Shown: one piece after another, positions 17,071 to 25,685 of the stretch
How the letters are laid out: each line of letters begins with the position of its first letter
Numbering within the stretch: position 1 is the stretch's first letter
NCBI GenBank assembly: GCA_965220045.1
Contig: OZ244803.1
Location: forward strand, 2,604,001-2,668,000
DNA: 64,000 nucleotides
Reading direction: 5' to 3'
Origin: VXOZ01 sp965220045
GTDB taxonomy: Bacteria > Chloroflexota > UBA11872 > VXOZ01
The notes under the pieces: generated by a model
The model's database searches: none
What the model saw: the letters and a program-made list of their open reading frames with translations, nothing else
What the model was told of the DNA's origin: nothing
Position numbers and translations under genes: made by a program

Positions 17071-18112
17071 TACTTGCGCTGAGCACAAACTCCGTGCCAT
17101 CCTCGACCGCCGCGGTCCAGGTCAAGGCGCCGTCTTTCATCTGAGATGAAATAGAGCCGCCGTTGACCGTCGCGTTGCGCCACGGCGTCTCTGCGCGGAA
17201 GGTCAGTTCGCGGGCGGTGACGTCGTCGCGGAGACCGTTCAGGTTCACGGTACACGTCACGCGGTCGGAGCCATTAGCCGCAATCGTCACCGACGCAGCG
17301 CGACGCAGGAGCGTATACTCCACCACGTCTTCCGGCACCGTTGCCCAGAGGTCGTTGCCCCACAGGGCGCGCACTTCGCGCAGGCGCGCGTCCAGGATGG
17401 CCGGCGTCATACAGCGGTTCCAAAGGCCGGGGCCGTTGGCCGCGGGCAGGCGGTCCACCACGATGTGGGAGATATCCACGAGCCAGTTCCCGCGCGTGTT
17501 TTCTTGGGTGAGCTCATTCAGGAAAGCGTCGCGCGAGTGACGGTAAATAGAGACCGTCGGCTCTTCGAGCCATCTCTCCATGTCGCGCCCGATGGTGTGG
17601 CGCATGATGTCCCACACGTCGTAGTCGGACGTATTCCAGGGATTGCCGATGCTGAGCATGCCCTGGTAGCCCGCATCTTTCGCCACGGGCAGGATCCTAT
17701 CTGCAATGCGCAGGTTGCCCCAGTAGGCAAAGAGCCGCACCGGTGCGCCGGTGGCTTTCTCCAACTCCCACTTGCTCAGGCGCACTTCCAAATCGAGGTC
17801 GATGCCGTCCTGGTCCGTGGGCACGTGGGTGTGGGAGTGACTGCTGATTGTCCAGCCTTTGTCTATAAGGAATCGCAACTGTTCTTGGTTCATATAAAAG
17901 ACCTCGCGCATGGAGGTGCCGCGCACCAGGCGTTGCTGTCCCAGGTGCCCGCTCACGGTGCAGACATGCCCCGGAATGTCGTGCTCCTCATGGATGGGAA
18001 ACGAGTTGCAAATGGCGTCGATGGTGCCTTCGTCGTAGGTCATGGAGTAGACGAACTGGGCGTCGTACTTCCAGGGTGTGATTTCGACGTGAATGTCTGT
18101 TCGGGTGCTCAC
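17066..18112 (-). CDS. Polysaccharide deacetylase (NodB-like) family protein
   Basis: 348 residues from the GTG at 18112, which has AAGGAG 6 bases upstream; the frame is open further upstream only through a dispersed repeat. NodB-fold features are YSMTYDEGTIDA (in place of the TFDDG motif), SSHSHTHVPTDQ (metal-binding His-x3-His type motif) and LFAYWGNLRIADRILPVAKDAGY. A C-terminal beta-rich domain of about 80 residues follows. It may deacetylate N-acetylated sugars or act as an amidase on a small substrate. It lies between the DegT aminotransferase and a Gfo/Idh dehydrogenase. Its stop codon sits inside a perfect palindrome. Confidence 0.78.
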   Translation of the reverse strand: MSTRTDIHVEITPWKYDAQFVYSMTYDEGTIDAICNSFPIHEEHDIPGHVCTVSGHLGQQRLVRGTSMREVFYMNQEQLRFLIDKGWTISSHSHTHVPTDQDGIDLDLEVRLSKWELEKATGAPVRLFAYWGNLRIADRILPVAKDAGYQGMLSIGNPWNTSDYDVWDIMRHTIGRDMERWLEEPTVSIYRHSRDAFLNELTQENTRGNWLVDISHIVVDRLPAANGPGLWNRCMTPAILDARLREVRALWGNDLWATVPEDVVEYTLLRRAASVTIAANGSDRVTCTVNLNGLRDDVTARELTFRAETPWRNATVNGGSISSQMKDGALTWTAAVEDGTEFVLSAST

Positions 18113-18166
18113 GGAGAACTCCTTCTTGTGCGAAGAGTGCGCGGACAAACCTCTACTGCGCGAAAG

Positions 18167-18211
18167 CAATTGCCGTTCATACTTCGACAGGCTCAGCACG
18201 AACGGCAATTG
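18167..18211. repeat. TTCGACAGGCTCAG repeat with arms CAATTGCCGTTC
   Basis: The core ACTTCGACAGGCTCAGCAC is enclosed by CAATTGCCGTTC and GAACGGCAATTG, which are exact complements. It sits just upstream of the deacetylase gene. Confidence 0.85.
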
Positions 18212-18275
18212 CAGCCTGAACCACCAGGTCTGCCCGGATAGCATTGGCCGTCAATCGACAATTCCCCAATGTGAT

Positions 18276-19256
18276 CTACCCCGCCGCCCCACACGCCCGC
18301 AACACCGTCTCCTGCGTGATGAAGTCGTGTTCCTTGGAATAGGGGAAGTCCATCTCGCCGCGAATACAAGCCGCGAGCTCGATGAGGTCATCCTCATAGC
18401 GCGGGATGTTTTCGAACGGCACGTCCTGCCAGCCGGCCTGGTAGCCGCCGCGGGGCTCATTGAGAAAGAGGCGTCCAGACGGTGGTTCGAGCGGCGTCAG
18501 GACGATGCTGCCCTCGCTGCCGCACACGGCGAAGTGCCGCCGGTCCTGCGAGCCCTGCTCCAGCAACGAACTTTCGATGATGCCGACCGCTTGGCCATAT
18601 TCCAATACGGCGACAGTATTGTCCTGCATTGTGACGTCAAACTGCCCATCCTCGCGCAGGAAAGGCGTGACCTTGTCCGGCCGGCCCATGATGAGCGTGA
18701 TCATGTCGAGCAGGTGACAGCCCAATTCGAGCATGATGCCGCCGGGATAGTGTGACAACCGTTCGCGGGATGCGGGATCGCTGGCGGAATTGATGCCGCC
18801 GCGCACGTAATGCACGTCGCCCAGCCAGCCCTCGCTCACCGCCTGCCGCACCAGGTTGAAACCGGGATTGTAGCGGAACATGTAGCCCATCTGGATGATG
18901 CAGTCCTGTTGCGCGGCCTTGTCGAGCAGCGCGCGCCACCGGGGGAGGTCCATGCCCGCCGGTTTGTCGAGATGGATATGCTTGCCGGCGGCGATGGCCT
19001 TTTCGCCCAGCGGCAGCAACTGCGGCACTTCGCTCTCAACGCAAATCATCTGAATGGTAGGGTCGTCGAGGACTTCCGCTTCCTCCAGCCACGTGAGGCC
19101 CTGCCAGCTATCCTCCTGCTGCCGCTGCTGACGCCAGCTATCGTCCGGCTCGCAGACGCCGACCAGTTCCCATTCGGGAAAGTTACGGAGCACGTTGAGC
19201 TTGCCCAAGGCATGCGAATGCCCGGTACCGAGCACGGCACAGCGGATTGGATTCAC
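18276..19256 (-). CDS. Gfo/Idh/MocA family oxidoreductase
   Basis: 326 residues. Rossmann start CAVLGTGHSHALGKLNVLRN (6-25), acidic residue in VGVCEPDD, and the family EKP-like motif appearing as HLDKPAGMDLPRW (near 95-107). The C-terminal domain has YMFRYNPGFNLVRQAV and LELGCHLLDMI. The GTG start has GAGGTGAT 7 bases upstream. It is the second of three Gfo/Idh paralogues in the window and forms a probable unit with the deacetylase downstream. The substrate is not known. Confidence 0.88.
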   Translation of the reverse strand: MNPIRCAVLGTGHSHALGKLNVLRNFPEWELVGVCEPDDSWRQQRQQEDSWQGLTWLEEAEVLDDPTIQMICVESEVPQLLPLGEKAIAAGKHIHLDKPAGMDLPRWRALLDKAAQQDCIIQMGYMFRYNPGFNLVRQAVSEGWLGDVHYVRGGINSASDPASRERLSHYPGGIMLELGCHLLDMITLIMGRPDKVTPFLREDGQFDVTMQDNTVAVLEYGQAVGIIESSLLEQGSQDRRHFAVCGSEGSIVLTPLEPPSGRLFLNEPRGGYQAGWQDVPFENIPRYEDDLIELAACIRGEMDFPYSKEHDFITQETVLRACGAAG

Positions 19257-19442
19257 GATATCATCACCTCACCCTCACTGCGTATTCCATAGACTTGCCT
19301 GTCAGTATACTGGGCGGGTAAGCACGGTACAAAACAGGGGCAAGGCAATGGCAGTGCATGACAGTCAGCCGGGTGCACGTTGCGCGCTGTCTCTGTATGG
19401 TATAGATGGAAACTGACATTACGAAAGAATAAGGAGAATCAC

Positions 19443-20384
19443 ATGAAGCTCGTCACCTACGCAATCGATAGCGGCCCGCGCGCGGGTCTGCTCGACGGCG
19501 ACCAGGTCTACGACTTGCAGGATGCGGCTGACGCCTTCACGGCCCAGGCCGGCGCGGCCGGAGCGAAGTTGCCTAATGAGGTCAAGGCACTGCTAGAACT
19601 CGGCGACGTCGGTTTGGGGCAAGCCCGCCGCGTCTTGGCGTTCGTGCAAGAGCAGGGCGGCGGTGCGACCTATGCCCATGCCGCCGGCGACGTGCAGCTT
19701 CTGCCGCCGATTACGCGCCCCGATAAGATAATCTGCCTGGCCGGCAATTTCGCCGACCACATTCGCGAGGGCGGCGGCGAACCCCCGGAAAAGTCGCACC
19801 AGACGCCGCGCTATTTCTGGAAGCCCAATTCGGTGCTCGTGGGGCAGGACCAGCCGGTGCGGTTGTGGGAGATGTCGTCCCACGTGGACTGGGAACTGGA
19901 GCTTGCCGCCGTCATCGGCAAGACCGGCCGCGACATTTCCGCCGCCGACGCGCCCGACTACATCGCCGGGTACACGATATTCAACGACATCTCGTCACGG
20001 GAAATGAATTTGCCGTGGGCGCGCGAAGAACGCGAGATGGACGACTTCTTCGACTGGCTCAACGGCAAGTGGTTCGACACCCACGGCCCCATGGGACCGT
20101 ACATCGCCACTGCGGACGAGATTCCCGATCCCCACAATCTCGCCATGTCGCTCAGCGTCAACGGCGTCGAGCGGCAGCGCGGCAACACCGGCCAGATGAT
20201 CTTCAACTGCTTTGAATTGATCGAGTACCTCACGCGCATTATCACGTTGGTGCCCGGGGACGTTATTTCCACCGGCACCCCGGCGGGAGTGGGCGAGGCA
20301 GCCGGTGTCTCCCTCAAAGACGGCGACGTCATTGAGGCGACTATCGAGCGGCTCGGCACGCTGCGCAATCCGGTGAGCGGCTAA
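19443..20384 (+). CDS. Fumarylacetoacetate hydrolase (FAH) family protein
   Basis: 313 residues from the ATG at 19443, 6 bases after AAGGAG. It carries the FAH-fold pattern: IICLAGNFADHI, the metal-binding HVDWELELAAVIGKTGRDI (E-x-E), YTIFNDISSREM, KWFDTHGPMGPYI and VPGDVISTGTPAGVG near the C terminus. Family members cleave C-C bonds of acylpyruvates or hydrate and decarboxylate 2-keto acids in aromatic or sugar-acid breakdown. With the nearby dehydrogenases and aminotransferases, a step in sugar-acid or aromatic catabolism is plausible, but the substrate is unknown. Confidence 0.92.
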   Translation: MKLVTYAIDSGPRAGLLDGDQVYDLQDAADAFTAQAGAAGAKLPNEVKALLELGDVGLGQARRVLAFVQEQGGGATYAHAAGDVQLLPPITRPDKIICLAGNFADHIREGGGEPPEKSHQTPRYFWKPNSVLVGQDQPVRLWEMSSHVDWELELAAVIGKTGRDISAADAPDYIAGYTIFNDISSREMNLPWAREEREMDDFFDWLNGKWFDTHGPMGPYIATADEIPDPHNLAMSLSVNGVERQRGNTGQMIFNCFELIEYLTRIITLVPGDVISTGTPAGVGEAAGVSLKDGDVIEATIERLGTLRNPVSG

Positions 20385-20823
20385 CTGAAGCTCCAAAGAG
20401 TGTCACGGCGCCCGCAATGACTGTACTCTTTGGCGTGAGAGCAGTGCTCTCACAAGGATGGGAGTCGAACCATCCCTAGAGTAAGTCGCGTATGTTGGTC
20501 CATTCGTCTTGAGCAAGATGTTGATCCGTTCATCCTGAGCTAGATGCTGATCCGTTCGTCCTGAGCTAGTCGAAGGATGAACGGATCTTCTCATTGCATA
20601 GACACATACAATGGTGCCGGGCTACTTCCTTGCACAGGCGATATATGCTCGCGCATGCAGGCGGCGCGCCGCACCACTGAATCCCAGGTTCAGGGCCAGA
20701 CTGGGCACCCGAGCGAATGCCCCAGCATGCGCCATCGCTTCGGGTCCCAGACCAGATGCCGGGCCTGCGCAACCTGCCTGGCCGCGGCCGTACCAAGCCC
20801 ACTGACGCCTTGCGGGTGTTAGA
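20385..20823. other. Intergenic region with tandem TTCGACTAGCTCAG-type repeats
   Basis: About 440 bases between co-directional genes. Three successive related units occur (about 20496-20587), the last with a closing inverted arm. The remaining sequence shows no coding frame I can support. Confidence 0.6.
20549..20587. repeat. TTCGACTAGCTCAG repeat with arms GATCCGTTC
   Basis: GATCCGTTC and GAACGGATC enclose GTCCTGAGCTAGTCGAAGGAT, the inverse orientation of the family core. Two partial units precede it (about 20496 and 20523), giving a short tandem array with a period of about 27. Confidence 0.8.
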
Positions 20824-22047
20824 ATGAAATTAATGCAGTCCGCAGACGGAAAGCGAGTGAAAATACCCATGGGCGTATGGCGGTGGTGGCAGTTAGCTCT
20901 GGCAGGTGTGGTCTTGACGCTGACACTCAGCGCTTGCGTGCCGAGCCTTCCCTTCATTTCATCCGGCGACGAGGCCGGTCTCCAGGAGCTCTTGGCGCAA
21001 GGACAGGAAGCCCTGCAAAAGGGCGACCTGGAATCGGCCATGGATATTTACAACGAGGGCGTCGACAGATACCCCGATGACTCCCACGTATTCCATCAGC
21101 GCGCCATCGTGCACGCGCAATTGGGCGACATCGCCAGCGCACTGCGGGACATGGACCGCTCGATCGAACGTGATCCCAGCGACGCCAGCCACATCTTCTT
21201 CCGGGCGGGCATTTTCCTCAACATCGGCAATCTCCAGGGCGCGCTGGAAGACCTTACGCGGCTAATTGAACTCGACCCGAGCTTCGTGGAAGCGTACTTG
21301 GCGCGCGCTTCCATCTACTATGCGCAGAACCGCCTGGATGAGGCCCTGGCGGACGTTAGCACCGCCATTCAACTGCGGCCCAACGAGCCGGAGCTCTATT
21401 TTCGTCGCGCCAGTCTCCGCCTGACCCGCAATGACTACGTCGGTGCGATTGACGATTTGACGAAAGCAGTCGAGATCAGCCCTGAGTATGCCGAAGCCTT
21501 TTACGTGCGCGGCTTGATCCAGCAGGTCCAGGGCGACTTGGAGGCTGCGCTCGCTGACCTGAGCGAAGCGGTCAAGCTCGCGCCGGACCAACCCCAGCCT
21601 TATGTTGCGCGGGCGGGCATCTTCCAAGAAATGGAGCGCTATGACGACGCCTTGGTGGACCTGCAACAGGCCGTGAACATCACGCCGCAGAGTCCGGAGC
21701 CGTATGCGGCGCGCGCTGAGGTGCACCGCGCCATGGGTCAGCTTCCGCAAGCCCTCGACGATGCCAATCGCGCCATCGATCTCGGCCAGGGCGACCCGCG
21801 CTACCTCGTGACGCGCGCGGCGATTCTCGCCGCTCAGAACAACAATACGCAGGCACTGCGCGACCTCGACAGCGCATTGGAAGTCGATCCCGGCCTGGCG
21901 CAGGCGCTGCTGCAGCGGGGAGAAATCTATGAAAAGCAGGGCGAGAAGCAGAAGGCCATAGACGATTTCAACCGCGTGCTCGCCATACCCGCATCGGATG
22001 ACATGCGCGCACAGGCCGAAGAGGCGTTGGAACGACTGCGGAACTAG
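20824..22047 (+). CDS. Tetratricopeptide repeat lipoprotein
   Basis: 407 residues. The N terminus has a positively charged stretch, a hydrophobic helix and the lipobox LTLSAC with Cys38, so the mature protein is probably lipid-anchored outside the cytoplasmic membrane. From about residue 55 to the end there are about ten 34-residue TPR units, with typical W/L-G-Y-A-F-A-P spacing (for example AEAFYVRGLIQQVQGDLEAA). Such proteins are scaffolds for protein complexes; the partner is not evident. It is flanked on both sides by repeat-filled gaps, so it is probably transcribed alone. Confidence 0.87.
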   Translation: MKLMQSADGKRVKIPMGVWRWWQLALAGVVLTLTLSACVPSLPFISSGDEAGLQELLAQGQEALQKGDLESAMDIYNEGVDRYPDDSHVFHQRAIVHAQLGDIASALRDMDRSIERDPSDASHIFFRAGIFLNIGNLQGALEDLTRLIELDPSFVEAYLARASIYYAQNRLDEALADVSTAIQLRPNEPELYFRRASLRLTRNDYVGAIDDLTKAVEISPEYAEAFYVRGLIQQVQGDLEAALADLSEAVKLAPDQPQPYVARAGIFQEMERYDDALVDLQQAVNITPQSPEPYAARAEVHRAMGQLPQALDDANRAIDLGQGDPRYLVTRAAILAAQNNNTQALRDLDSALEVDPGLAQALLQRGEIYEKQGEKQKAIDDFNRVLAIPASDDMRAQAEEALERLRN

Positions 22048-22172
22048 GCGCGGGTTCTCTTTACCAACTGCTGCCCGCTAGGAAGACCTCCCAATAAATC
22101 GCATGCAGGCGAGTGGAAACCCCTCTCCCGTCGAGGAGATCTTTGCGTAACCCTCGCCACAGCGAGGTAGTC

Positions 22173-22195
22173 CCCTCTCCCTTGACGGGAGAGGG
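22173..22195. repeat. GAGAGGG-family palindrome
   Basis: CCCTCTCCCTTGACGGGAGAGGG-type stem-loop (arms CCCTCTCCC and GGGAGAGGG), followed by TTAGGGTGAGGG. Confidence 0.8.
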
Positions 22196-22287
22196 TTAGG
22201 GTGAGGGTGAATCTGCTGTGAACGCCAGTAAGTTTGACTCTGATATGTATTGCCTGTACAAGTCATACGATTAGAACAGCAAGAAAT

Positions 22288-22322
22288 CCCCTCACCCCGG
22301 CCCTCTCCCCAAGGAGAGGGGG
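22288..22322. repeat. GAGAGGG-family palindrome, opposite order
   Basis: CCCCTCACCCCGG precedes a CCCTCTCC/GGAGAGGG stem, so the flank lies on the other side compared with 22173-22195. Confidence 0.75.
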
Positions 22323-22552
22323 TATCTTCTTGCCCTTTGGACCTAGTTATGCAAAGGTCTCCGTTGAGGGAGAAAGAACTGCCTCGCTGCCGCGCGGGTT
22401 AGGCAAGAGATTCCGTCAAGGGAGAATGAATCTCTTCGCTGCTGCTAGAGTTACGCGAGGGAATTCCTAGGGCGAGCCCAGCGCACACTAACAGGTGGCC
22501 CGACGCCGGGTTCTGCGCATCACCGCTCGTGCCAATCCCAACCCGTGTGCCT

Positions 22553-24064
22553 TTAGGTAGCGGCCCCATCCGCAAGGGGTTGCGTCGTCCTCACTGCCCC
22601 CTTGGGGTTGGTCGCATGTTCCTTCTCCGGTCCTATGGCTTCCATTGCCGAGAGCAGCCCGAAGAGTATCCCCAGCAGGATGCCAATACTGTGTACGAAA
22701 AGGCTGTCCACGAGGCTGTGGGCGGAGAAGGCGGCCACGCTTCCCATCAATCCCAGCGCCAGCACGCGTCCCCAAGCATCCGGCGACCGCCGCGAAGCGC
22801 GCGCGGCCACACGCCACACGATTACCAAGAAGAGCAAGAACGCACTGAAGGTTAGCAACCCACCTTCGGCCGCCAGATTGAGGTAGTAATTGTGAGCGTG
22901 GCCCACGCCGGTCGGCCAGCCGGGGAGCGCATACGTCTCGTATGCTCTGGGGTAGTTGCCAATGCCCACGCCAAGATAGGGGTTTTCAGCGAACATCTGC
23001 CAGCCGGCATACCACTGCGAGACTCTCTCCAGGATTGCCCAATTGTCGGGGTTGGGACCGGCGCGCAACTCCTGCACCAAGCGTGTGCCGTAGACGTACA
23101 GGTCGGTTACCCGGGAGAGTATGGCCTCCGGCACCACGCCCAATACGAGCACAATCAGGGATCCCGTCAATCCAGCGTATGCCAGCGCAACGGCGCGCAG
23201 CCGATTGCGCTGGCTCTCGAGCAGCCAGACCAGGCTCAGCGCAGCCAGCGTCCCAAGCCACGCGCCCCGAGAGAGGCTGACCAATATGCCGCACCCGATT
23301 GCCAGGGCCACGCCCCAGCCGACCAAGCGCAGGGCAGGCCGCGGCGCAAGCAACGCGATAGCTACGGCAATGGGCAACACGAGCGCCAAGTAACCGCCGT
23401 ACGGGTTAGGTTGCCCAAACGTGCCGTGCGCCCGCATCAAGATGCCACCCGCGAGAAAGTGCGGCGGGCCGATGCGGAAAGCAACCTGGAGCAGGCCGAT
23501 CCCGACTTCCACCAGCGCGGCCAGCAACAGGACACCCACCAATGCCGCCAGCACCCGGCGGCTCCGCACCGTGGTAGCGGTGACAAGATAGATGACAAGC
23601 AACTCCGACCACTTGCTGATCTCTTTGAGGCTCAGCAGCAGGCTCTCTGCCGCCAGCAAAGAGAGGACCATGGGGATCAGAACGATGACGATGGGGATGG
23701 TCAGCGTAGGCAGCGCGGGCGCGCGCCACCGCCCCGCAATCATGCCCGCGAGCCAGGAAAGGCCGATGAGCGCCACGAGTGGCTCGTTGATCGTTATGTC
23801 TACGCTGTCAGGCAAGCTGATAGTACGCACGCTGCCAAACGGCACGGTGAAGAGAAGCATGCCCACACCCACGGCCGGATGGAGGAAGACGGCCAAGGTC
23901 CCGGCGACTCCACCTAACGCTAGCAGCGCCCACAGGGGCGGCAGAAACCAGGCCACCAGAAGGACGCTGAGCATGCCGACGAAGCCGAGCATGCGCCAGC
24001 GTCGCAGGGAGAAGCGCTGGCGGGCGTGGAATTGGTTGGAGAACACAGCGCCACGTTCTATCAT
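22553..24064 (-). CDS. O-antigen ligase/polymerase-like membrane protein
   Basis: About 503 residues with roughly 11-12 hydrophobic helices. A large extracytoplasmic loop near the C-terminal third contains YLGVGIGNYPRAYETYALP and GVGHAHNYYLNLAAEGGL, the Wzy/RfaL (O-antigen ligase) family signature with the conserved His-Asn. Such enzymes join or polymerise undecaprenyl-linked glycans at the cell surface. No other surface polysaccharide genes are adjacent, so the glycan is unknown. The ATG at 24064 is used; a GTG three codons upstream is an alternative. Confidence 0.85.
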   Translation of the reverse strand: MIERGAVFSNQFHARQRFSLRRWRMLGFVGMLSVLLVAWFLPPLWALLALGGVAGTLAVFLHPAVGVGMLLFTVPFGSVRTISLPDSVDITINEPLVALIGLSWLAGMIAGRWRAPALPTLTIPIVIVLIPMVLSLLAAESLLLSLKEISKWSELLVIYLVTATTVRSRRVLAALVGVLLLAALVEVGIGLLQVAFRIGPPHFLAGGILMRAHGTFGQPNPYGGYLALVLPIAVAIALLAPRPALRLVGWGVALAIGCGILVSLSRGAWLGTLAALSLVWLLESQRNRLRAVALAYAGLTGSLIVLVLGVVPEAILSRVTDLYVYGTRLVQELRAGPNPDNWAILERVSQWYAGWQMFAENPYLGVGIGNYPRAYETYALPGWPTGVGHAHNYYLNLAAEGGLLTFSAFLLFLVIVWRVAARASRRSPDAWGRVLALGLMGSVAAFSAHSLVDSLFVHSIGILLGILFGLLSAMEAIGPEKEHATNPKGAVRTTQPLADGAAT

Positions 24065-24114
24065 GGGTCTCACTATAGCATGAGAGAGCGCGACAATCGG
24101 GAGATAGACAACAG

Positions 24115-24903
24115 GTGATTAAAGAGGAACCCTTGCGCTGGCGGGAAGTGGCCCAGGCGGTGCGGCACCAGCACATCGGCTGCGGCGTGATCTATCGCGA
24201 GAAGGTCGATTCGACGATGGAGGTCTGCCACGACCTCGCACGGGCAGATGCCGACCCTGGGGTAGTTGTCGTAGCCGATGCCCAGAGCGCCGGACGGGGC
24301 CGGCAGGGCCGCACTTGGCAAGCGCCTCCCTATACCTGTCTGCTCTTCTCCGTTCTCCTGCGGCCGACGCTGGCGCGCGACCAGTGGCTGCACGTGCTGT
24401 GGCCGCTGGCGCTGGCGCTGCAAGAAGCTACCCAGCGCGTTACGGGAATCCGGGCGGCGATCAAGTGGCCCAACGACCTCGTGGTGGAGGGCAAAAAGCT
24501 CGGGGGGCTGCTTGCCGAGACGGCGGTGGACGGCGTGGTGGTCGGCGCGGGGCTGAACGTGAACTTTCCCGCGGCTGACCTCCCACTCGACCAGCCGGCG
24601 GCCACAGTCTCAGACGCATTGGGGCGGCACGTCTCGCGGGAAGCGCTCCTCAACGAGTGCCTCCGGTCGTTGCAGCAGTGGTATGATCGGTGGCTGGCGG
24701 CGCCGGAGGAGGTGTGGCAAGCCTGGCGCGCCGGATCCTACCTGCTAGGGAAGCCTGTAGACATCACGGTCAGTGGGACAGTTTACAGTGGTGTCGCGGA
24801 AGAGCTCGACCGCAACGGCTACCTCTGCCTGCGCACAAGCAACGGGCATCTGCACCGTTTCGCCGCCGGCGATACGCGCGTTCGCCTCAGCCACCAGGAG
24901 TGA
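24115..24903 (+). CDS. birA: Biotin--[acetyl-CoA-carboxylase] ligase
   Basis: Attaches biotin to carboxylase carrier proteins through biotinyl-AMP. 262 residues. The ATP/biotin loop AGRGRQGRTWQAP (about 59-71), KWPNDLVVEGKKLGGLLAE (about 117-135) and VVVGAGLNVNF are intact, and a small SH3-like C-terminal domain carries TVSGTVYSGVAEELDRNGYL. There is no N-terminal winged helix, so this is a group I enzyme without repressor function. It starts with GTG, is divergent from the O-antigen-ligase-like gene (50-base shared promoter region) and is convergent with jag. Confidence 0.94.
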   Translation: MIKEEPLRWREVAQAVRHQHIGCGVIYREKVDSTMEVCHDLARADADPGVVVVADAQSAGRGRQGRTWQAPPYTCLLFSVLLRPTLARDQWLHVLWPLALALQEATQRVTGIRAAIKWPNDLVVEGKKLGGLLAETAVDGVVVGAGLNVNFPAADLPLDQPAATVSDALGRHVSREALLNECLRSLQQWYDRWLAAPEEVWQAWRAGSYLLGKPVDITVSGTVYSGVAEELDRNGYLCLRTSNGHLHRFAAGDTRVRLSHQE

Positions 24904-24950
24904 CGGCGTTGTGCAGAGATCTCGCTGTGGTTGCGGAAGAGACCGAGGGG

Positions 24951-25685
24951 CTACTCTTCCGCCGCGCCTTCCGCCGTCTGCATTTCGATGACGACACGCC
25001 GCTCGTCGCCCGTCCCAGTGGAGTGCGTCGCGACGTCGTCGTCCTCAGCGAGGGTGAGGTGGATGATGCGCCGTTCGTGGGGCGGCATCGCCTCTAACGT
25101 GATTGCCTTGCCGTTCTCGCGGACGAGGTCCGCCAGGCGGCGGGCCATGCCGGTGAGCAACTCTTCCCGTCGCTGGCGGTAACCGTCAATGTCAACCACC
25201 ACGAGATCGTGCTCGCCGAGTTGTTTCGTCAACATGAGGTTGAAGAGGAACTGTATCGAGCGCAGCGTCGTTCCCCGCTTACCGACGAAGGTGTCGGCGC
25301 CCTCACCGGAGACGTTGAGCCGGAGCGGGTCGGTGCCGGTCACCTCCACGGTGACCTCGCTGCCGAGATGGTGAAAGAACTCGCGGAGCAATTCCGTTGC
25401 ATCGTTGAGCTGCTCCTCGGCAAGCGGCAGGTCCGGTTCTTCCGGCGCCGGCTCAGGAACGGCAGATTCCTCCGCGGTTTCGTCCGCTTCAGCTTCGTCA
25501 GGGGCGCCTTCAGGTTTTAGTTCCACGAGAACACGAGTTTCCTCTCCGCCAATGCCAAATAGACCGCCGGTGCCGGCACTGATAACCCGGACTGTTACCG
25601 CATCGCGAGAGGCGCCGAGTTCCGCGAGGGCGTTTTGAATCGCATCTTCAACTGTCTTGCCGGTTGCTTCAACGCTTTCCGCCAC
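24951..25685 (-). CDS. jag: Jag/KhpB-like RNA-binding protein (Jag-N, KH, R3H domains)
   Basis: 244 residues from the GTG at 25685, which overlaps the yidC stop by 17 bases. Order of domains: Jag N-terminal domain (ESVEATGKTVEDAIQNALAELG, 3-24, then GLFGIGG), an acidic Pro/Glu linker (about 60-95), a KH-II domain with GKRGTTLRSIQFLFN, and a C-terminal R3H domain containing PPHERRIIHLTLAED. Jag/KhpB proteins bind RNA and affect cell division and envelope homeostasis. The position after yidC in the rpmH-rnpA-yidD-yidC-jag order supports the call. Confidence 0.93.
   Translation of the reverse strand: MAESVEATGKTVEDAIQNALAELGASRDAVTVRVISAGTGGLFGIGGEETRVLVELKPEGAPDEAEADETAEESAVPEPAPEEPDLPLAEEQLNDATELLREFFHHLGSEVTVEVTGTDPLRLNVSGEGADTFVGKRGTTLRSIQFLFNLMLTKQLGEHDLVVVDIDGYRQRREELLTGMARRLADLVRENGKAITLEAMPPHERRIIHLTLAEDDDVATHSTGTGDERRVVIEMQTAEGAAEE

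Larger units (their letters stand above)
22048..22552. other. Intergenic region with GAGAGGG-family repeats
   Basis: About 500 bases between convergent genes. It contains repeat copies at about 22122-22138 (partial), 22173-22195 and 22288-22322 plus further GGGAGA fragments. No gene is recognised. Confidence 0.65.

Noticed and set aside
22892..23917. Long open frame antisense to the O-antigen-ligase-like gene (341 codons)
   Set aside because: Very Gln/Arg/His-rich, typical of the complement of a hydrophobic membrane protein gene.
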